Positions 6,687 through 15,508 of a stretch of 64,000 nt of DNA are shown here, one piece after another. Source of the stretch: Paenibacillus auburnensis (GTDB lineage: Bacteria > Bacillota > Bacilli > Paenibacillales > Paenibacillaceae); the NCBI RefSeq assembly GCF_927798115.1, contig NZ_CAKMMG010000006.1:62001-126000 (forward strand), read 5' to 3'. Position numbers and translations under genes: made by a program. Positions within the stretch are counted from its first letter, which is position 1; every line of letters starts with the position of its first letter. Below the pieces are notes generated by a model that saw only the letters and a list, made by a program, of their open reading frames with translations, made no database searches and was not told the origin of the DNA.

Positions 6687-8525
6687 TTATACTGCAGTGT
6701 CTCCGGTGCGGTGCTCCCGGGTTTCGATGTATTCAATGAAAAATTCAGTGAGCTCCGGATCAAACTGGCTTCCAGCACAGGCCCGCAGCTCAATAATCGC
6801 TTCTTCAAAGGACTTGGTGGGCTGGTATGGCCTTTCGGTAGTCATCGCATCAAAGGAGTCGATAATGGTCAGCATCCGGCAGAGGCGGGGAATTTCTTCG
6901 CCCTTGAAGCCGTAAGGGTACCCTTTGCCGTCATAACGTTCATGGTGGAGCTCGATATAGGGGGCGAGTTCCTTGAATTTGTCATTGGTAAGCGCCATTT
7001 TTTTGCCCCAGGTGACATGCCACTTGACCATCTCCCATTCCTCGGGCGCCAGCTTGTCTTTCTTGTTAAGAATGTTCCAGGGGATTTCCAGCTTGCCGAT
7101 ATCATGAATAAGCGCGCCTAAGGTGAAATTCCTTTTAGATATGGGGTCGATGTCCAGCAATTCGCTGATATCCATAGCATAACGGAAGACGCGCTTGGAA
7201 TGGCGGAAGGTCTCCATGTCCTTATACATGAACAGATTCAGCTGCTGCTCGATATCGCGCACATCCTGGCTGAAATCAAGCTCCTGCTCCAGCGGTGAAT
7301 GCATCCCGTAGGTATGCACAGTATTTTTTCCTTGGCGTTTGGAATAATAGAGGGCCTGATCGGCCTGATCCACAAGCTGTGATTTATCATGGATGTCTAA
7401 GCTGCAGGCCGCAATGCCGGCTGAAAATGCAAGGCAGCCGAGCGGGAAAATTTCAACGCCATGGAAGCTGCTGTTGTTGAGTTTTTTGCGCAGCTGGTCA
7501 ATATAATCCCGGGCTTGCAGGCTATCATATCCGGGCATAAGCAGGGTGAACTCTTCGCCTCCGTAGCGTGCGGCAACCGTTCCTGATTTCTGGGACTCGG
7601 TTTTGAGCATTTCTCCGACGAAGGAGATCAGCTTGTCCCCTTGAAGATGGCCGAAATGATCGTTATATTTCTTGAAGTCGTCAAGGTCAATCATCGCAAG
7701 CGACAGCGGCGCACCGGAGGACCTTGATTTCTGAATTTCCTGCTCCAAAACTTCCTCAAAGTAGCTGTGATTATATAATCCGGTCCGCTGGTCTGTATTA
7801 GCCCGGTCTTCGATGCTGCGGTACATGGCGAACAGTTTCTTGAAGGATTGGCTGAGCAGCACAGCGAGGCACATAAAGAGCATCAAGCCTAGGATCTGAT
7901 TGTGATAGACCAGAACGGTCAACACAAGGGAAAGCGCTAAAGTGCAAAGAAAGACAAACACTGAATCTTTGATAATATCTTTGATCGTCTCGAAAAGTGT
8001 ACCTCTGTATAAAATATAATAATACAAGCCGACCAGCAGGGTATTAGCAGCGAAATAAACCGTCAACACAGTGAGATACATAAATAACTGAGTGTTTACC
8101 AGTGCTCCAGGACTTCCTCCAAGGTATTGGAACAAAGCGGATGTTGCGGCGATCATGATGCAGTATATGGAAAAATTAGTAAGATGCTTCCACCAGCTCG
8201 TCTTGCGGTCGATGATAGAGAAGAATAAACAATTCATCAGGAGTACGGTCAGGGCAAAGCTGGTTCCAAAAGTGAAAATGCAGGCTAGATATACCGAGGA
8301 GTCCATCGACAACTCGTTGCCTTCCGGCGGGAGTTGTATCATAAAAAAGTTGAGAATAAGACAGGCGCCAGTCATTGCATAAATCCATACCCAGGTAGAT
8401 GTTTCGTAATGGATAAACTCAAAACGGTTGGTATAAGAAAAGAGACTCATACCGATCAGGCATATGGAAAGTGCATACATGTGGCCTGAATCCAATGTTG
8501 CAGCATGAGATTTGAGTTTAGACAT
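6687..8525 (-). CDS. Membrane GGDEF + HD-GYP cyclic-di-GMP protein
   Basis: A 612-residue protein with three parts: about seven membrane helices (residues 15-225), a GGDEF diguanylate cyclase domain (about 240-400; YGGEEF active-site loop intact, no RxxD inhibitory site five residues before it), and an HD-GYP phosphodiesterase domain (about 425-600; ALIHDIGKLEIP, HHERYDGKGYP). GGDEF makes c-di-GMP from GTP, HD-GYP hydrolyses it; having both in one chain suggests switching by a membrane signal. AGAGGGG precedes the ATG. c-di-GMP often governs matrix production, and the matrix cluster is 4 kb away, but no direct link is shown. Confidence 0.9.
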   Translation of the reverse strand: MSKLKSHAATLDSGHMYALSICLIGMSLFSYTNRFEFIHYETSTWVWIYAMTGACLILNFFMIQLPPEGNELSMDSSVYLACIFTFGTSFALTVLLMNCLFFSIIDRKTSWWKHLTNFSIYCIMIAATSALFQYLGGSPGALVNTQLFMYLTVLTVYFAANTLLVGLYYYILYRGTLFETIKDIIKDSVFVFLCTLALSLVLTVLVYHNQILGLMLFMCLAVLLSQSFKKLFAMYRSIEDRANTDQRTGLYNHSYFEEVLEQEIQKSRSSGAPLSLAMIDLDDFKKYNDHFGHLQGDKLISFVGEMLKTESQKSGTVAARYGGEEFTLLMPGYDSLQARDYIDQLRKKLNNSSFHGVEIFPLGCLAFSAGIAACSLDIHDKSQLVDQADQALYYSKRQGKNTVHTYGMHSPLEQELDFSQDVRDIEQQLNLFMYKDMETFRHSKRVFRYAMDISELLDIDPISKRNFTLGALIHDIGKLEIPWNILNKKDKLAPEEWEMVKWHVTWGKKMALTNDKFKELAPYIELHHERYDGKGYPYGFKGEEIPRLCRMLTIIDSFDAMTTERPYQPTKSFEEAIIELRACAGSQFDPELTEFFIEYIETREHRTGDTAV

Positions 8526-8618
8526 GATGACCCCTCTTTACATTTATCAGAATATTCCTTTTTACATAATAAAGCTTTTAGGAATAAATGAATAGCCGTA
8601 TTGTAATGTAAAGAAAAG

Positions 8619-8643
8619 AAATAGGCGGGAAGCCCGCCTATTT
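8619..8643 (-). terminator. Terminator of the small-membrane-protein operon
   Basis: Perfect 11-bp stem AAATAGGCGGG / CCCGCCTATTT with a 3-nt loop, followed on the minus strand by TCTTTTCTTT. Confidence 0.85.
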
Positions 8644-8657
8644 CGCATTGTAGAATA

Positions 8658-8768
8658 TTAGTTTCCGCCAATCTTGAAACCTGAAGTAAGAGCGATAATT
8701 ACGGAAGCTACGATAATAGCATTGATCGCAAGACGGGAATAGCGGATGCCTTCCAGTTTCTTTTTCAT
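8658..8768 (-). CDS. 36-residue single-span membrane protein
   Basis: A short gene with a strong start: TAAGGAGGG lies 6 nt before ATG 8768. The peptide begins MKKKLEGIRYSRLAIN, continues as one hydrophobic helix (AIIVASVIIALTS) and ends GFKIGGN. The basic front predicts a tail outside the cell. It follows the DUF5317 gene by 42 bp and is followed by a strong terminator, so it is the last gene of a two-gene operon. I do not recognise a named family. Size, ribosome site and clean helix make it a credible real gene that a length filter would miss. Confidence 0.7.
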   Translation of the reverse strand: MKKKLEGIRYSRLAINAIIVASVIIALTSGFKIGGN

Positions 8769-8810
8769 GGGAGTCCCTCCTTATTTTATTTATTTTTGGG
8801 TTTTAGCGGC

Positions 8811-9398
8811 TTATCCCTGCACTTTGGGCTGCGATTTCAGGTCAACTGCGGCAGGTGTCATAATGTTCAGGAGGTATAGAAAAATTCCGAGATTCATTAC
8901 AACATCTCCAATACTGATGGCCTGCGTCCGCGGATAAGGGCTGGATAGGGGGATAATGTCGCCGAGAAAAGGCAAACGGGTTGAAGCATCAAGCAGAAAG
9001 TGCTTGGTGACAGCATCGCCGCTTTTTAACATCTGCAGGTAAATCGGATCCAGTACAGACGCGGCCTCGACAGATACCGGCATTCTCCCCCCGTTGACAA
9101 GCATAACCAGAAAATTGAGGAATACGCCCGTCAAGATCAGCCAGAATCCTTTGTTGTGCCGGTTTAACCATAAAAAAATCAGCCCAACCACATACACAGC
9201 GATATAAATATACCCGCTGGCTGCGGCTACAGTGGACGACCGCTCCTGAATATCAAACATCAAAAATTGGAATACCAGCAGCAGGGGGAAAATCCAGCCT
9301 GCTTTGAGCCGGATGTTGCTGAACTGAACGAGGCCGTGTCTTAATCCGCCCCGGAAAAACCCTACTATCAGTCCGAAGATGATGCCATCGTACACCAT
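8811..9398 (-). CDS. DUF5317 membrane protein
   Basis: A 195-residue protein with five to six hydrophobic helices and the DUF5317 features: conserved start (DGIIFGLIVGFFRGG) and the motif FLVMLVNGGRMPVSVEA in the middle, where NGGxMPV is the family signature. Members are widespread in Firmicutes and have no known function. It starts at ATG 9398 with a modest GGCGGGTAGG ribosome site and is followed by the 36-residue membrane protein gene. Confidence 0.75.
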   Translation of the reverse strand: MVYDGIIFGLIVGFFRGGLRHGLVQFSNIRLKAGWIFPLLLVFQFLMFDIQERSSTVAAASGYIYIAVYVVGLIFLWLNRHNKGFWLILTGVFLNFLVMLVNGGRMPVSVEAASVLDPIYLQMLKSGDAVTKHFLLDASTRLPFLGDIIPLSSPYPRTQAISIGDVVMNLGIFLYLLNIMTPAAVDLKSQPKVQG

Positions 9399-9513
9399 TA
9401 AGCCTACCCGCCTCTGTTCAAGATTAGAAAATATGTAAATAATGGTTGTTCTTATGAATCTTTGATTCGCTGTTCTTCGCTATAAATCCTTTTTTTGTGC
9501 AGACAAAATTTTC

Positions 9514-9545
9514 TTGACATACCCCCACGGGGTATAATAAGATAA
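9514..9545 (+). promoter_or_regulatory. csoR promoter with CsoR-type operator
   Basis: TTGACA at 9514-9519 and a -10-like TAAGAT 18 nt later enclose the G/C-rich palindrome TACCCCCACGGGGTA (9520-9534). TACCC-N5-GGGTA is the known CsoR operator form. The CsoR gene starts 33 bp downstream, so the site predicts copper-dependent self-control of the whole copper operon. Confidence 0.85.
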
Positions 9546-9577
9546 ACCTGTAGCCAGGATAGAGGAGGTAATTTCGA

Positions 9578-9919
9578 ATGGCACCGAACGAAGATAAGCA
9601 ATCCTCTGCATCATGCGATAGCGGCTGTCATACTCCAGGTGAACGGAAGAGTCATCATTCGGCGGAATTTAAGAATGGACTTGCTACCCGCCTGAACCGG
9701 ATAGAGGGTCAGATTCGCGGTATTAAAGGCATGATTGAACGGGATACTTACTGCGATGATGTACTGAATCAGCTCGCGGCAGTACAGGCTGCGCTCGGCG
9801 GAGTCGGAAAGCTGCTGCTGGAAGGGCATATGAGAAGCTGCATTATCGAGCGGATCGAAGCCGGAGAGCATGAGGTTATCGACGAGCTGCTGATTACGGT
9901 CAACAAGCTTATAAAATAG
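9578..9919 (+). CDS. csoR: Copper-sensing repressor CsoR
   Basis: A 113-residue all-helical regulator of the CsoR/RcnR family, with RLNRIEGQIRGI in helix 1. The Cu(I) ligands are in the expected spacing: Cys59 (TYCDDV), His84 and Cys88 (GHMRSC), i.e. 25 and 4 residues apart as in mycobacterial CsoR. Binding Cu(I) releases the protein from its operator. The N-terminal 30 residues carry two more Cys and three His (CDSGCH...SHH), a metal-binding-looking extension. GAGGAGGT precedes the ATG. First gene of csoR-copZ-copA-nitroreductase. Confidence 0.95.
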   Translation: MAPNEDKQSSASCDSGCHTPGERKSHHSAEFKNGLATRLNRIEGQIRGIKGMIERDTYCDDVLNQLAAVQAALGGVGKLLLEGHMRSCIIERIEAGEHEVIDELLITVNKLIK

Positions 9920-9966
9920 GGCGATAAAGGTTAACAGCCACCACTACATTTATAGGAGGGTTTATC

Positions 9967-10167
9967 ATGTCAAATGTAACATTAACTGTAGAAGGAATGT
10001 CCTGCGGACACTGTGTCAGTGCTGTAGAGAAAGCCGTAAGCGGCCTGGGTGCTGCTGCTAAAGTTGACCTGCAGGCCAAGAAGGTAGCGGTCGAGTACGA
10101 TGAGAGCAGCGTAAGTCTGAACGATATTAAAGCTGCTATTGAAGATCAGGGATACGACGTAGTGTAA
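9967..10167 (+). CDS. copZ: Copper chaperone CopZ
   Basis: A 66-residue ferredoxin-like HMA domain with the Cu(I)-binding loop GMSCGHC near residues 10-16. CopZ carries Cu(I) in the cytoplasm and passes it to CopA. TAGGAGGG precedes the ATG. It lies 47 bp after csoR and 116 bp before copA. Confidence 0.95.
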   Translation: MSNVTLTVEGMSCGHCVSAVEKAVSGLGAAAKVDLQAKKVAVEYDESSVSLNDIKAAIEDQGYDVV

Positions 10168-10250
10168 GCCGGTTTCCGGCGTTTAAGGCTTGGAGCCGGG
10201 ATCTTCATGTGATCCGGTGGCGTCCACGCCTTTTCTTTTTCACATTATTA

Positions 10251-10265
10251 TACCCCATAGGGGTA
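10251..10265 (+). promoter_or_regulatory. Second CsoR-type operator, before copA
   Basis: TACCCCATAGGGGTA, a perfect TACCCC/GGGGTA inverted repeat 18 bp before the copA start. Its centre differs from the first operator, but the arms agree. It implies an internal copper-regulated promoter in front of copA, overlapping or just after a weak TATTAT-like -10. Confidence 0.8.
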
Positions 10266-10283
10266 CCTGGAGGTGCGAAGACT

Positions 10284-12737
10284 ATGGAAAAAACGGCAGA
10301 ATCCGGCCTGCAGCAGGCGACCCTGCAGATTACAGGCATGACCTGCTCCGCCTGCGCGGCCCGGATTGAGAAAGGGCTGTCGCGCATGGAGGGGGTATCG
10401 CGGGCCAATGTAAATCTTGCACTGGAGCAGGCGACGGTGGGCTTTGACCCTGCGGTTGCAGGTCTTCCGCAAATTGAAGAGAAAATCCGCTCACTTGGCT
10501 ATGATACGCTTAAGGAATCGGCGGATTTTGATATCACCGGCATGACTTGTGCGGCCTGCTCGGCCCGGATCGAGAAAGTGCTCGGACGGATGCCCGGCAT
10601 TGCGGCGGTGAACGTGAATCTGGCGCTGGAGACGGCGCATGTGGAGTATACTCCCGGCAATATCAGCACCGCAGATATTATGGAGAAAGTCAGCAGCATC
10701 GGCTATAAAGCGTCATTGAAACAGGACCGCAAAGAGACAGCCGACCAGCGGGGCCAGGAAATTATACGCAAGCGCAACAAGTGGATGATCTCGGCGGTTC
10801 TGTCCTTTCCGCTGCTATGGGCAATGGCCGGCCACTTCGCCTTCACCTCATGGATTCCGGCGCCGGAGCTGCTGATGAATCCCTGGTTTCAGCTTGCACT
10901 TGCTACCCCGGTACAGTTCATTATCGGCTGGCAATTTTATGTGAGCGCGTATAAAGCGCTGAAGAACGGCAGCGCCAACATGGATGTGCTTGTGGTGCTG
11001 GGAACCTCGGCGGCGTATTTTTACAGCTTGTACTTGACGATAGCCTCCCTCCGGATGAGCGGGATGAGCCATACGGTAGATATGTATTATGAGACCAGCG
11101 CGATTCTAATTACACTGATTCTGGTAGGCAAATGGTTCGAGGCCTTGGCGAAGGGACGTTCCTCTGATGCGATCAAAAGCTTAATGGGTCTGCAGGCTAA
11201 GACTGCACTTGTTATCCGTAACGGGGCTGAGATCAGCATCTCTGTTGAAGAGGTGATACCAGGGGATATTGTGCTGGTGAAGCCGGGAACCAAGATCCCG
11301 GTCGACGGTGAGGTTATAGAGGGACTCTCCTCGGTTGATGAATCTATGCTGACTGGTGAGAGTATCCCTGTGGAGAAGAAGCCTGGTGATACGGTGATCG
11401 GTGCCACTGTGAACAAGAACGGGATGCTGAAGATTAAGGCCAACAAGGTAGGGCGTGATACTGCACTGGCCCAGATTATCCGAGTAGTGGAGGAAGCGCA
11501 GGGCTCCAAAGCGCCGATTCAGAGGATTGCCGATGTCATCTCCGGTATTTTCGTACCGATTGTTGTCGCCATTGCGGCGCTGACGTTTGTAATCTGGTAT
11601 GTGTGGGGAGCGCCAGGCCAATTCGCCGATGCGCTGGAAAAAGCCATAGCAGTACTTGTTATTGCCTGCCCTTGTGCTTTGGGCTTGGCGACCCCGACTT
11701 CAATTATGGCAGGGTCCGGCCGAGCTGCTGAATTCGGAATTCTGTTCAAAGGCGGTGAGCATCTGGAAGCTGCACAGGGTATCCAAACCGTCGTGCTGGA
11801 TAAGACAGGAACTGTGACCAGCGGAAAACCGGTGCTCACAGATATTATTACCACTACCGGAATCCCGGCCCACGGTAAAGTGCTGGCTGAGAACCGCCTG
11901 CTCTCCATTACGGCGGCAGCCGAGAAGCTGTCGGAGCATCCGCTGGCGGATGCCATCGTAGCCGGTGCTGCCGGGCGGAGCCTTGAGCTGCCGGTAGCTG
12001 AGCAGTTTCAGGCCGTACCCGGCAGAGGAATCTCTGCGGTGGTTGACGGGATGGCAGTGCAGGTCGGGACGCGCCGGATGATGGAGGAGAGCGGTGCAGA
12101 GACCGGGCAATGGACCCCTCTAATGAAGCAGCTGGAGCAGGAGGGCAAGACGGCGATGCTGGTGTCGGTGGATGGCGGTATTGCCGGCATTGTAGCAGTT
12201 GCTGATACGATCAAGGAGACCTCGAAGGCGGCTGTGGCAAAACTGCATGAAATGGGTATTGAAGTGGTGATGATTACCGGCGACAACAAACTGACCGCCG
12301 AAGCTATTGCCAAGCAGGCAGGGATCCGCTCGGTGCTTGCTGAGGTGCTTCCCGAAGGCAAAGCGGCCGAAATCCGCCGGCTGCAGAGCCGCGGTAACAA
12401 GGTGGCAATGGTCGGTGACGGAATCAATGATGCGCCGGCGCTGGCCACGGCAGATACCGGGATGGCTATCGGCACTGGAACCGATGTGGCCATGGAAGCT
12501 GCGGATATTACCCTGATGCGGGGCGATCTGATGAGCATTCCCGATGCGATTCTGATGAGCCGCAAGACCATGGCCAATATTAAGCAGAATTTGTTCTGGG
12601 CACTGGCTTACAATACAATTGGGATACCGATTGCTGCACTGGGCTTTCTGGCTCCATGGCTTGCCGGGGCTGCGATGGCATTCAGCTCTGTATCGGTTGT
12701 ACTCAACGCGCTGCGGCTGCAGCGGGTAAAGCTGTAG
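10284..12737 (+). CDS. copA: Cu(I)-exporting P1B-type ATPase CopA
   Basis: An 817-residue copper pump with two N-terminal HMA domains (GMTCSAC and GMTCAAC), eight membrane helices, the TGES actuator motif, the membrane copper site CPC in IACPCALGLATP, the phosphorylation site DKTGTVT, the SEHPLA nucleotide-domain motif and the hinge GDGINDAPAL. It exports cytoplasmic Cu(I) using ATP. The frame is open from 10209, but that would translate the operator; GGAGG lies 8 nt before ATG 10284, which is chosen. Confidence 0.96.
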   Translation: MEKTAESGLQQATLQITGMTCSACAARIEKGLSRMEGVSRANVNLALEQATVGFDPAVAGLPQIEEKIRSLGYDTLKESADFDITGMTCAACSARIEKVLGRMPGIAAVNVNLALETAHVEYTPGNISTADIMEKVSSIGYKASLKQDRKETADQRGQEIIRKRNKWMISAVLSFPLLWAMAGHFAFTSWIPAPELLMNPWFQLALATPVQFIIGWQFYVSAYKALKNGSANMDVLVVLGTSAAYFYSLYLTIASLRMSGMSHTVDMYYETSAILITLILVGKWFEALAKGRSSDAIKSLMGLQAKTALVIRNGAEISISVEEVIPGDIVLVKPGTKIPVDGEVIEGLSSVDESMLTGESIPVEKKPGDTVIGATVNKNGMLKIKANKVGRDTALAQIIRVVEEAQGSKAPIQRIADVISGIFVPIVVAIAALTFVIWYVWGAPGQFADALEKAIAVLVIACPCALGLATPTSIMAGSGRAAEFGILFKGGEHLEAAQGIQTVVLDKTGTVTSGKPVLTDIITTTGIPAHGKVLAENRLLSITAAAEKLSEHPLADAIVAGAAGRSLELPVAEQFQAVPGRGISAVVDGMAVQVGTRRMMEESGAETGQWTPLMKQLEQEGKTAMLVSVDGGIAGIVAVADTIKETSKAAVAKLHEMGIEVVMITGDNKLTAEAIAKQAGIRSVLAEVLPEGKAAEIRRLQSRGNKVAMVGDGINDAPALATADTGMAIGTGTDVAMEAADITLMRGDLMSIPDAILMSRKTMANIKQNLFWALAYNTIGIPIAALGFLAPWLAGAAMAFSSVSVVLNALRLQRVKL

Positions 12738-12766
12738 CCAGAGGCCGTACTTAAGGAGCGATATTT

Positions 12767-13546
12767 ATGAGTGAAGAACAACAATTGACCGGGGGGAGTG
12801 TCAGTAATGATACACTCTCTCTATTAATGAAGCATGCCTCCGTCCGCCAGTTCCTGGACACACCTGTAAGCGAGGAACAACTGGCTGCCATTATCGGAGC
12901 CGCGCAGATGGCTTCAACCTCAAGCAATGTTCAGGCCTATAGTGTTATTGCGGTTACCAATCCCGATCTAAAGGCACAGCTCTCCGGTTACTCCGGCAAC
13001 CAGGCTTATATTGAGCAGTGTCCGGTGTTTCTGGTCTGGTGCGCCGATCTGTACAGGCTGCATGAAACAGCTGGGCCGCATCTGGGAGATACCCCTTCTT
13101 ACGAGGACACCACGGAGAATCTGATTGTGGCCACTGTCGATGTTGCCCTTGCCGCACAGAATGCGGCCATTGCGGCCGAATCACTGGGCCTCGGAATTGT
13201 CTATATCGGCGGTATCCGCAACAATAGCGCTGCAGTGTCTGAGCTGCTGGGCCTCCCGGAGCTGGTCTATCCTGTGTTCGGCATGTGTCTGGGTACTCCC
13301 GCCGGAGCGTCCGGCCTGCGTCCTCGGCTGCCGCTGGCGGCCGTGCTGCACCATAACGGCTACGATAAAGAACAGACCAAGGAACAGGTCAAGCTGTATG
13401 ACAAGGTATCCAGCCAGTATATGCTGGAGCGGACCGGCGGGCAGAGTGATATCCCTTGGTCGGCGATGATGGCGAAGCGGCTTGCCGAGCCTGCCCGGCT
13501 GCATATGAAGGAATTTCTGCAGGATAAGGGATTTATGAAGCGGTAA
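12767..13546 (+). CDS. NfsA/FRP-type NADPH-dependent FMN nitroreductase
   Basis: A 259-residue flavoprotein of the nitroreductase superfamily: KHASVRQF near the N-terminus contacts FMN, SSNVQAYS follows, and GLGIVYIGGIRNN and FGMCLGTPAG are typical of the NfsA/FRP/YcnD branch. These enzymes reduce nitro compounds, quinones and flavins with NADPH. It lies 29 bp after copA behind AAGGAG and before the operon terminator, so it should be co-induced by copper. A role against copper-linked quinone or redox stress is an inference. Confidence 0.85.
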   Translation: MSEEQQLTGGSVSNDTLSLLMKHASVRQFLDTPVSEEQLAAIIGAAQMASTSSNVQAYSVIAVTNPDLKAQLSGYSGNQAYIEQCPVFLVWCADLYRLHETAGPHLGDTPSYEDTTENLIVATVDVALAAQNAAIAAESLGLGIVYIGGIRNNSAAVSELLGLPELVYPVFGMCLGTPAGASGLRPRLPLAAVLHHNGYDKEQTKEQVKLYDKVSSQYMLERTGGQSDIPWSAMMAKRLAEPARLHMKEFLQDKGFMKR

Positions 13547-13609
13547 GTGCTCTCCGGGAATTCCTTATTGGAAGAGCATATATTATTGGAAAATATAAAT
13601 AGCACAGGC

Positions 13610-13647
13610 AAGCATGGCATATCCGGAACCGGAAGCCATGCTTTTTT
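13610..13647 (+). terminator. Terminator of the copper operon
   Basis: Stem AAGCATGGC / GCCATGCTT with a 16-nt loop and six T on the plus strand, 63 bp past the nitroreductase stop. Confidence 0.85.
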
Positions 13648-13665
13648 GTGCTGTTTGGTGGCCAA

Positions 13666-13767
13666 TTCCCGGGAGGCGCCCGTTTTCCGCGAGAACAAAG
13701 GTGAAAATCCCGTTGATTCCCGGGGAACGCCCTTTTTTTCAACCGGAGGTGACAACTGTCAGTTTGA
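13666..13767. repeat. Two-unit 51-bp direct repeat in a gene gap
   Basis: TTCCCGGG(A/G)...CGCCC occurs at 13666 and again at 13717, exactly 51 bp later; the rest of each unit has diverged. It fills part of the 304-bp gap between the copper operon and the next ABC operon. The reading frame is open across both units but has no ribosome site. The period equals that of the arrays near 45.2 and 59.5 kb. Confidence 0.5.
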
Positions 13768-13794
13768 AGAAATGACAGTCCTTACTAATGTCAT
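13750..13794 (+). promoter_or_regulatory. Paired TGACA/TGTCA inverted repeats before the ABC operon
   Basis: TGACA-AC-TGTCA (13750-13761) is followed by ATGACA-N11-TGTCAT (13772-13794), giving four half-sites of one motif within 45 bp, about 55 bp before the ABC ATPase start. Repeated short inverted sites are typical of NarL/DesR-type response regulators, and one is encoded at the end of this operon. The link is inferred. Confidence 0.5.
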
Positions 13795-13850
13795 ATCGCC
13801 GCTCCATATATTATTGGGATATGAAGATTAAGGACACGGGGGGATCGGAT

Positions 13851-14762
13851 ATGGAGCATGTAATTGAGATGGAGCAGGTCAGTAAAGTATTTCACGGGAA
13901 AAGAGCAGTTGACGGCATCAGCTTCACCATCGGCAAGGGCTCGGTTACGGCAATTCTTGGGCCCAACGGAGCGGGCAAAACCACGATGCTGTCGATGCTG
14001 CTAGGCTTGGCCGAACCAACGGAAGGGCAGGTCCGTATATTCGGCTTACCACCCAAACATGACGCGGTCCGGGAGCGAAGCGGAGCGATGCTGCAGGAGG
14101 TAAGCGTTATGGACCGGCTCAAGGTACATGAGATTATTTCGCTGATCCGCAGCTACTATCCGCAGCCGCTGGCGGAAGAAGCACTGTATGCAGCGACAGG
14201 GCTGGAAGCGGCTGATCTGAAGCGGTATGCCGAGAAGCTGTCAGGCGGGCAGAAGCGCAGTCTTGGCTTTGCTTTGGCGCTGGCAGGAAATCCAGATCTG
14301 CTGTTTCTGGATGAGCCGACGGTAGGGCTGGATACGACAGCACGGCGGCGGTTCTGGGAGACGGTACGCGGACTTGCCGCGCAAGGTAAGACCATTCTGT
14401 TTACCACGCACTATCTGCAGGAGGCTGAGGATATTGCCGACCGGATTCTGCTGTTCAGCAGGGGGGCGCTGGTCGCTGACGGCAGCCCCGAGGAGATTAA
14501 ATCGCGGCTGGTGCAGCGTTCATTGTCTTTCCTGCCGGAGGGAGATGCCGGGGAGCTGAGAAGGCATCTTGAGCAGCTGGCAGTGATTAAGGAAATCAGC
14601 GATCGGGACGGCCGGATTCATGTGACAACAGACAATACGGATGAAGCGCTCAGGGTTATTTATACCGGCGGGTTTGCGGTGAAGGATGTGCGGATAGATC
14701 AGGGAAGGCTCGATGCAGCTTTTGAACAATTAACCTTAGAACCGGAGGCGGTACAGCCATGA
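13851..14762 (+). CDS. ABC exporter ATPase (YvfR/LnrL type)
   Basis: A 303-residue ABC ATPase with Walker A GPNGAGKTT, signature LSGGQKR, Walker B LLFLDEPTVGLD and switch His in FTTHYL. The single-domain layout with a C-terminal extension fits drug or antibiotic exporters. It is first in the order ATPase-permease-DesK kinase-NarL regulator, which matches Bacillus yvfRSTU and lnrLMN with lnrJK. The ATG at 13851 has the upstream GGGGGGATCGG; an in-frame ATG at 13821 is less well placed. The four genes overlap or nearly touch. Confidence 0.85.
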   Translation: MEHVIEMEQVSKVFHGKRAVDGISFTIGKGSVTAILGPNGAGKTTMLSMLLGLAEPTEGQVRIFGLPPKHDAVRERSGAMLQEVSVMDRLKVHEIISLIRSYYPQPLAEEALYAATGLEAADLKRYAEKLSGGQKRSLGFALALAGNPDLLFLDEPTVGLDTTARRRFWETVRGLAAQGKTILFTTHYLQEAEDIADRILLFSRGALVADGSPEEIKSRLVQRSLSFLPEGDAGELRRHLEQLAVIKEISDRDGRIHVTTDNTDEALRVIYTGGFAVKDVRIDQGRLDAAFEQLTLEPEAVQP

Positions 14763-15502
14763 AGATGAAATTACTGATGAACCAATGTAAGGCGGAACTG
14801 CTGCGGATCCTGCGCAATCCCTATTACGTGTTCTGGTCCCTGATCATGCCGATTATGTTCTACTTTATCTTCACCAAAGTCGTGAATACGGGAGTAGAGG
14901 ATGCCGGGCAGTGGCAGGCGCACTACCTGATGTCCATGTCGGCGTTCAGCGTGATGGGTTCATCCATTATGACACTCGGCATCCGGCTGGTTCAGGAACG
15001 CACCCAGGGCTGGAATACCTTCATCCGGATCACGCCGCTGCCGTCCTCTGTTTATTTCTTCGGCAAAATGTTCGGGCAGACGATCATGCATCTCTTCTCG
15101 GTTCTTTGTATTTTTGCAGCTGGTTACCTGATGAACGGAGTGTCGCTTAGTCCGGCGGAGTGGCTGCTTAGCGGCCTTTGGATTGTAGCCGGCGCACTGC
15201 CGTTTATGGCTTTGGGGACATTGATCGGATTCATGAAGCGGGTCGATACAGCCAGCGGTGTCAGCAATGTCTTATATATGGCGCTGGCGCTGTTAGGCGG
15301 GATGTGGATGCCGCTGGATATTCTGCCGCAGACGGTTCAGCGGATTGGAAAATGGCTGCCCTCTTATAACTATGGGGACGGGGCGTGGAGAGTGGTACAG
15401 GGAGGTCATCCGCAGTGGGGCGGGGTGCTGATTTTACTCGGCTATCTGGCAATATTTATGCTACTATCTGGATATATCCGAAAAAAACAGGAAGCGGTGT
15501 AA
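14759..15502 (+). CDS. ABC-2 type exporter permease
   Basis: A 247-residue membrane protein with six helices, the ABC-2 fold. The N-terminus AELLRILRNPYYVFWSLIMPIMFYFIF is typical of the family, as is GGMWMPLDILPQTVQRIGKWLPSY before the last helix. It overlaps the ATPase gene by 4 bp (ATGA), so the two are translated together and form the exporter. The substrate is unknown; relatives handle linearmycin-like or other membrane-active compounds. Confidence 0.85.
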   Translation: MKMKLLMNQCKAELLRILRNPYYVFWSLIMPIMFYFIFTKVVNTGVEDAGQWQAHYLMSMSAFSVMGSSIMTLGIRLVQERTQGWNTFIRITPLPSSVYFFGKMFGQTIMHLFSVLCIFAAGYLMNGVSLSPAEWLLSGLWIVAGALPFMALGTLIGFMKRVDTASGVSNVLYMALALLGGMWMPLDILPQTVQRIGKWLPSYNYGDGAWRVVQGGHPQWGGVLILLGYLAIFMLLSGYIRKKQEAV

Positions 15503-15508
15503 TCCACG

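Noticed and set aside
10209..10283. N-terminal extension of copA
   Set aside because: It would translate the CsoR operator and ribosome site; the start at 10284 is well supported.
13547..13831. 94-codon frame between the copper and ABC operons
   Set aside because: It runs through the copper operon terminator and the 51-bp repeats and has no ribosome site.
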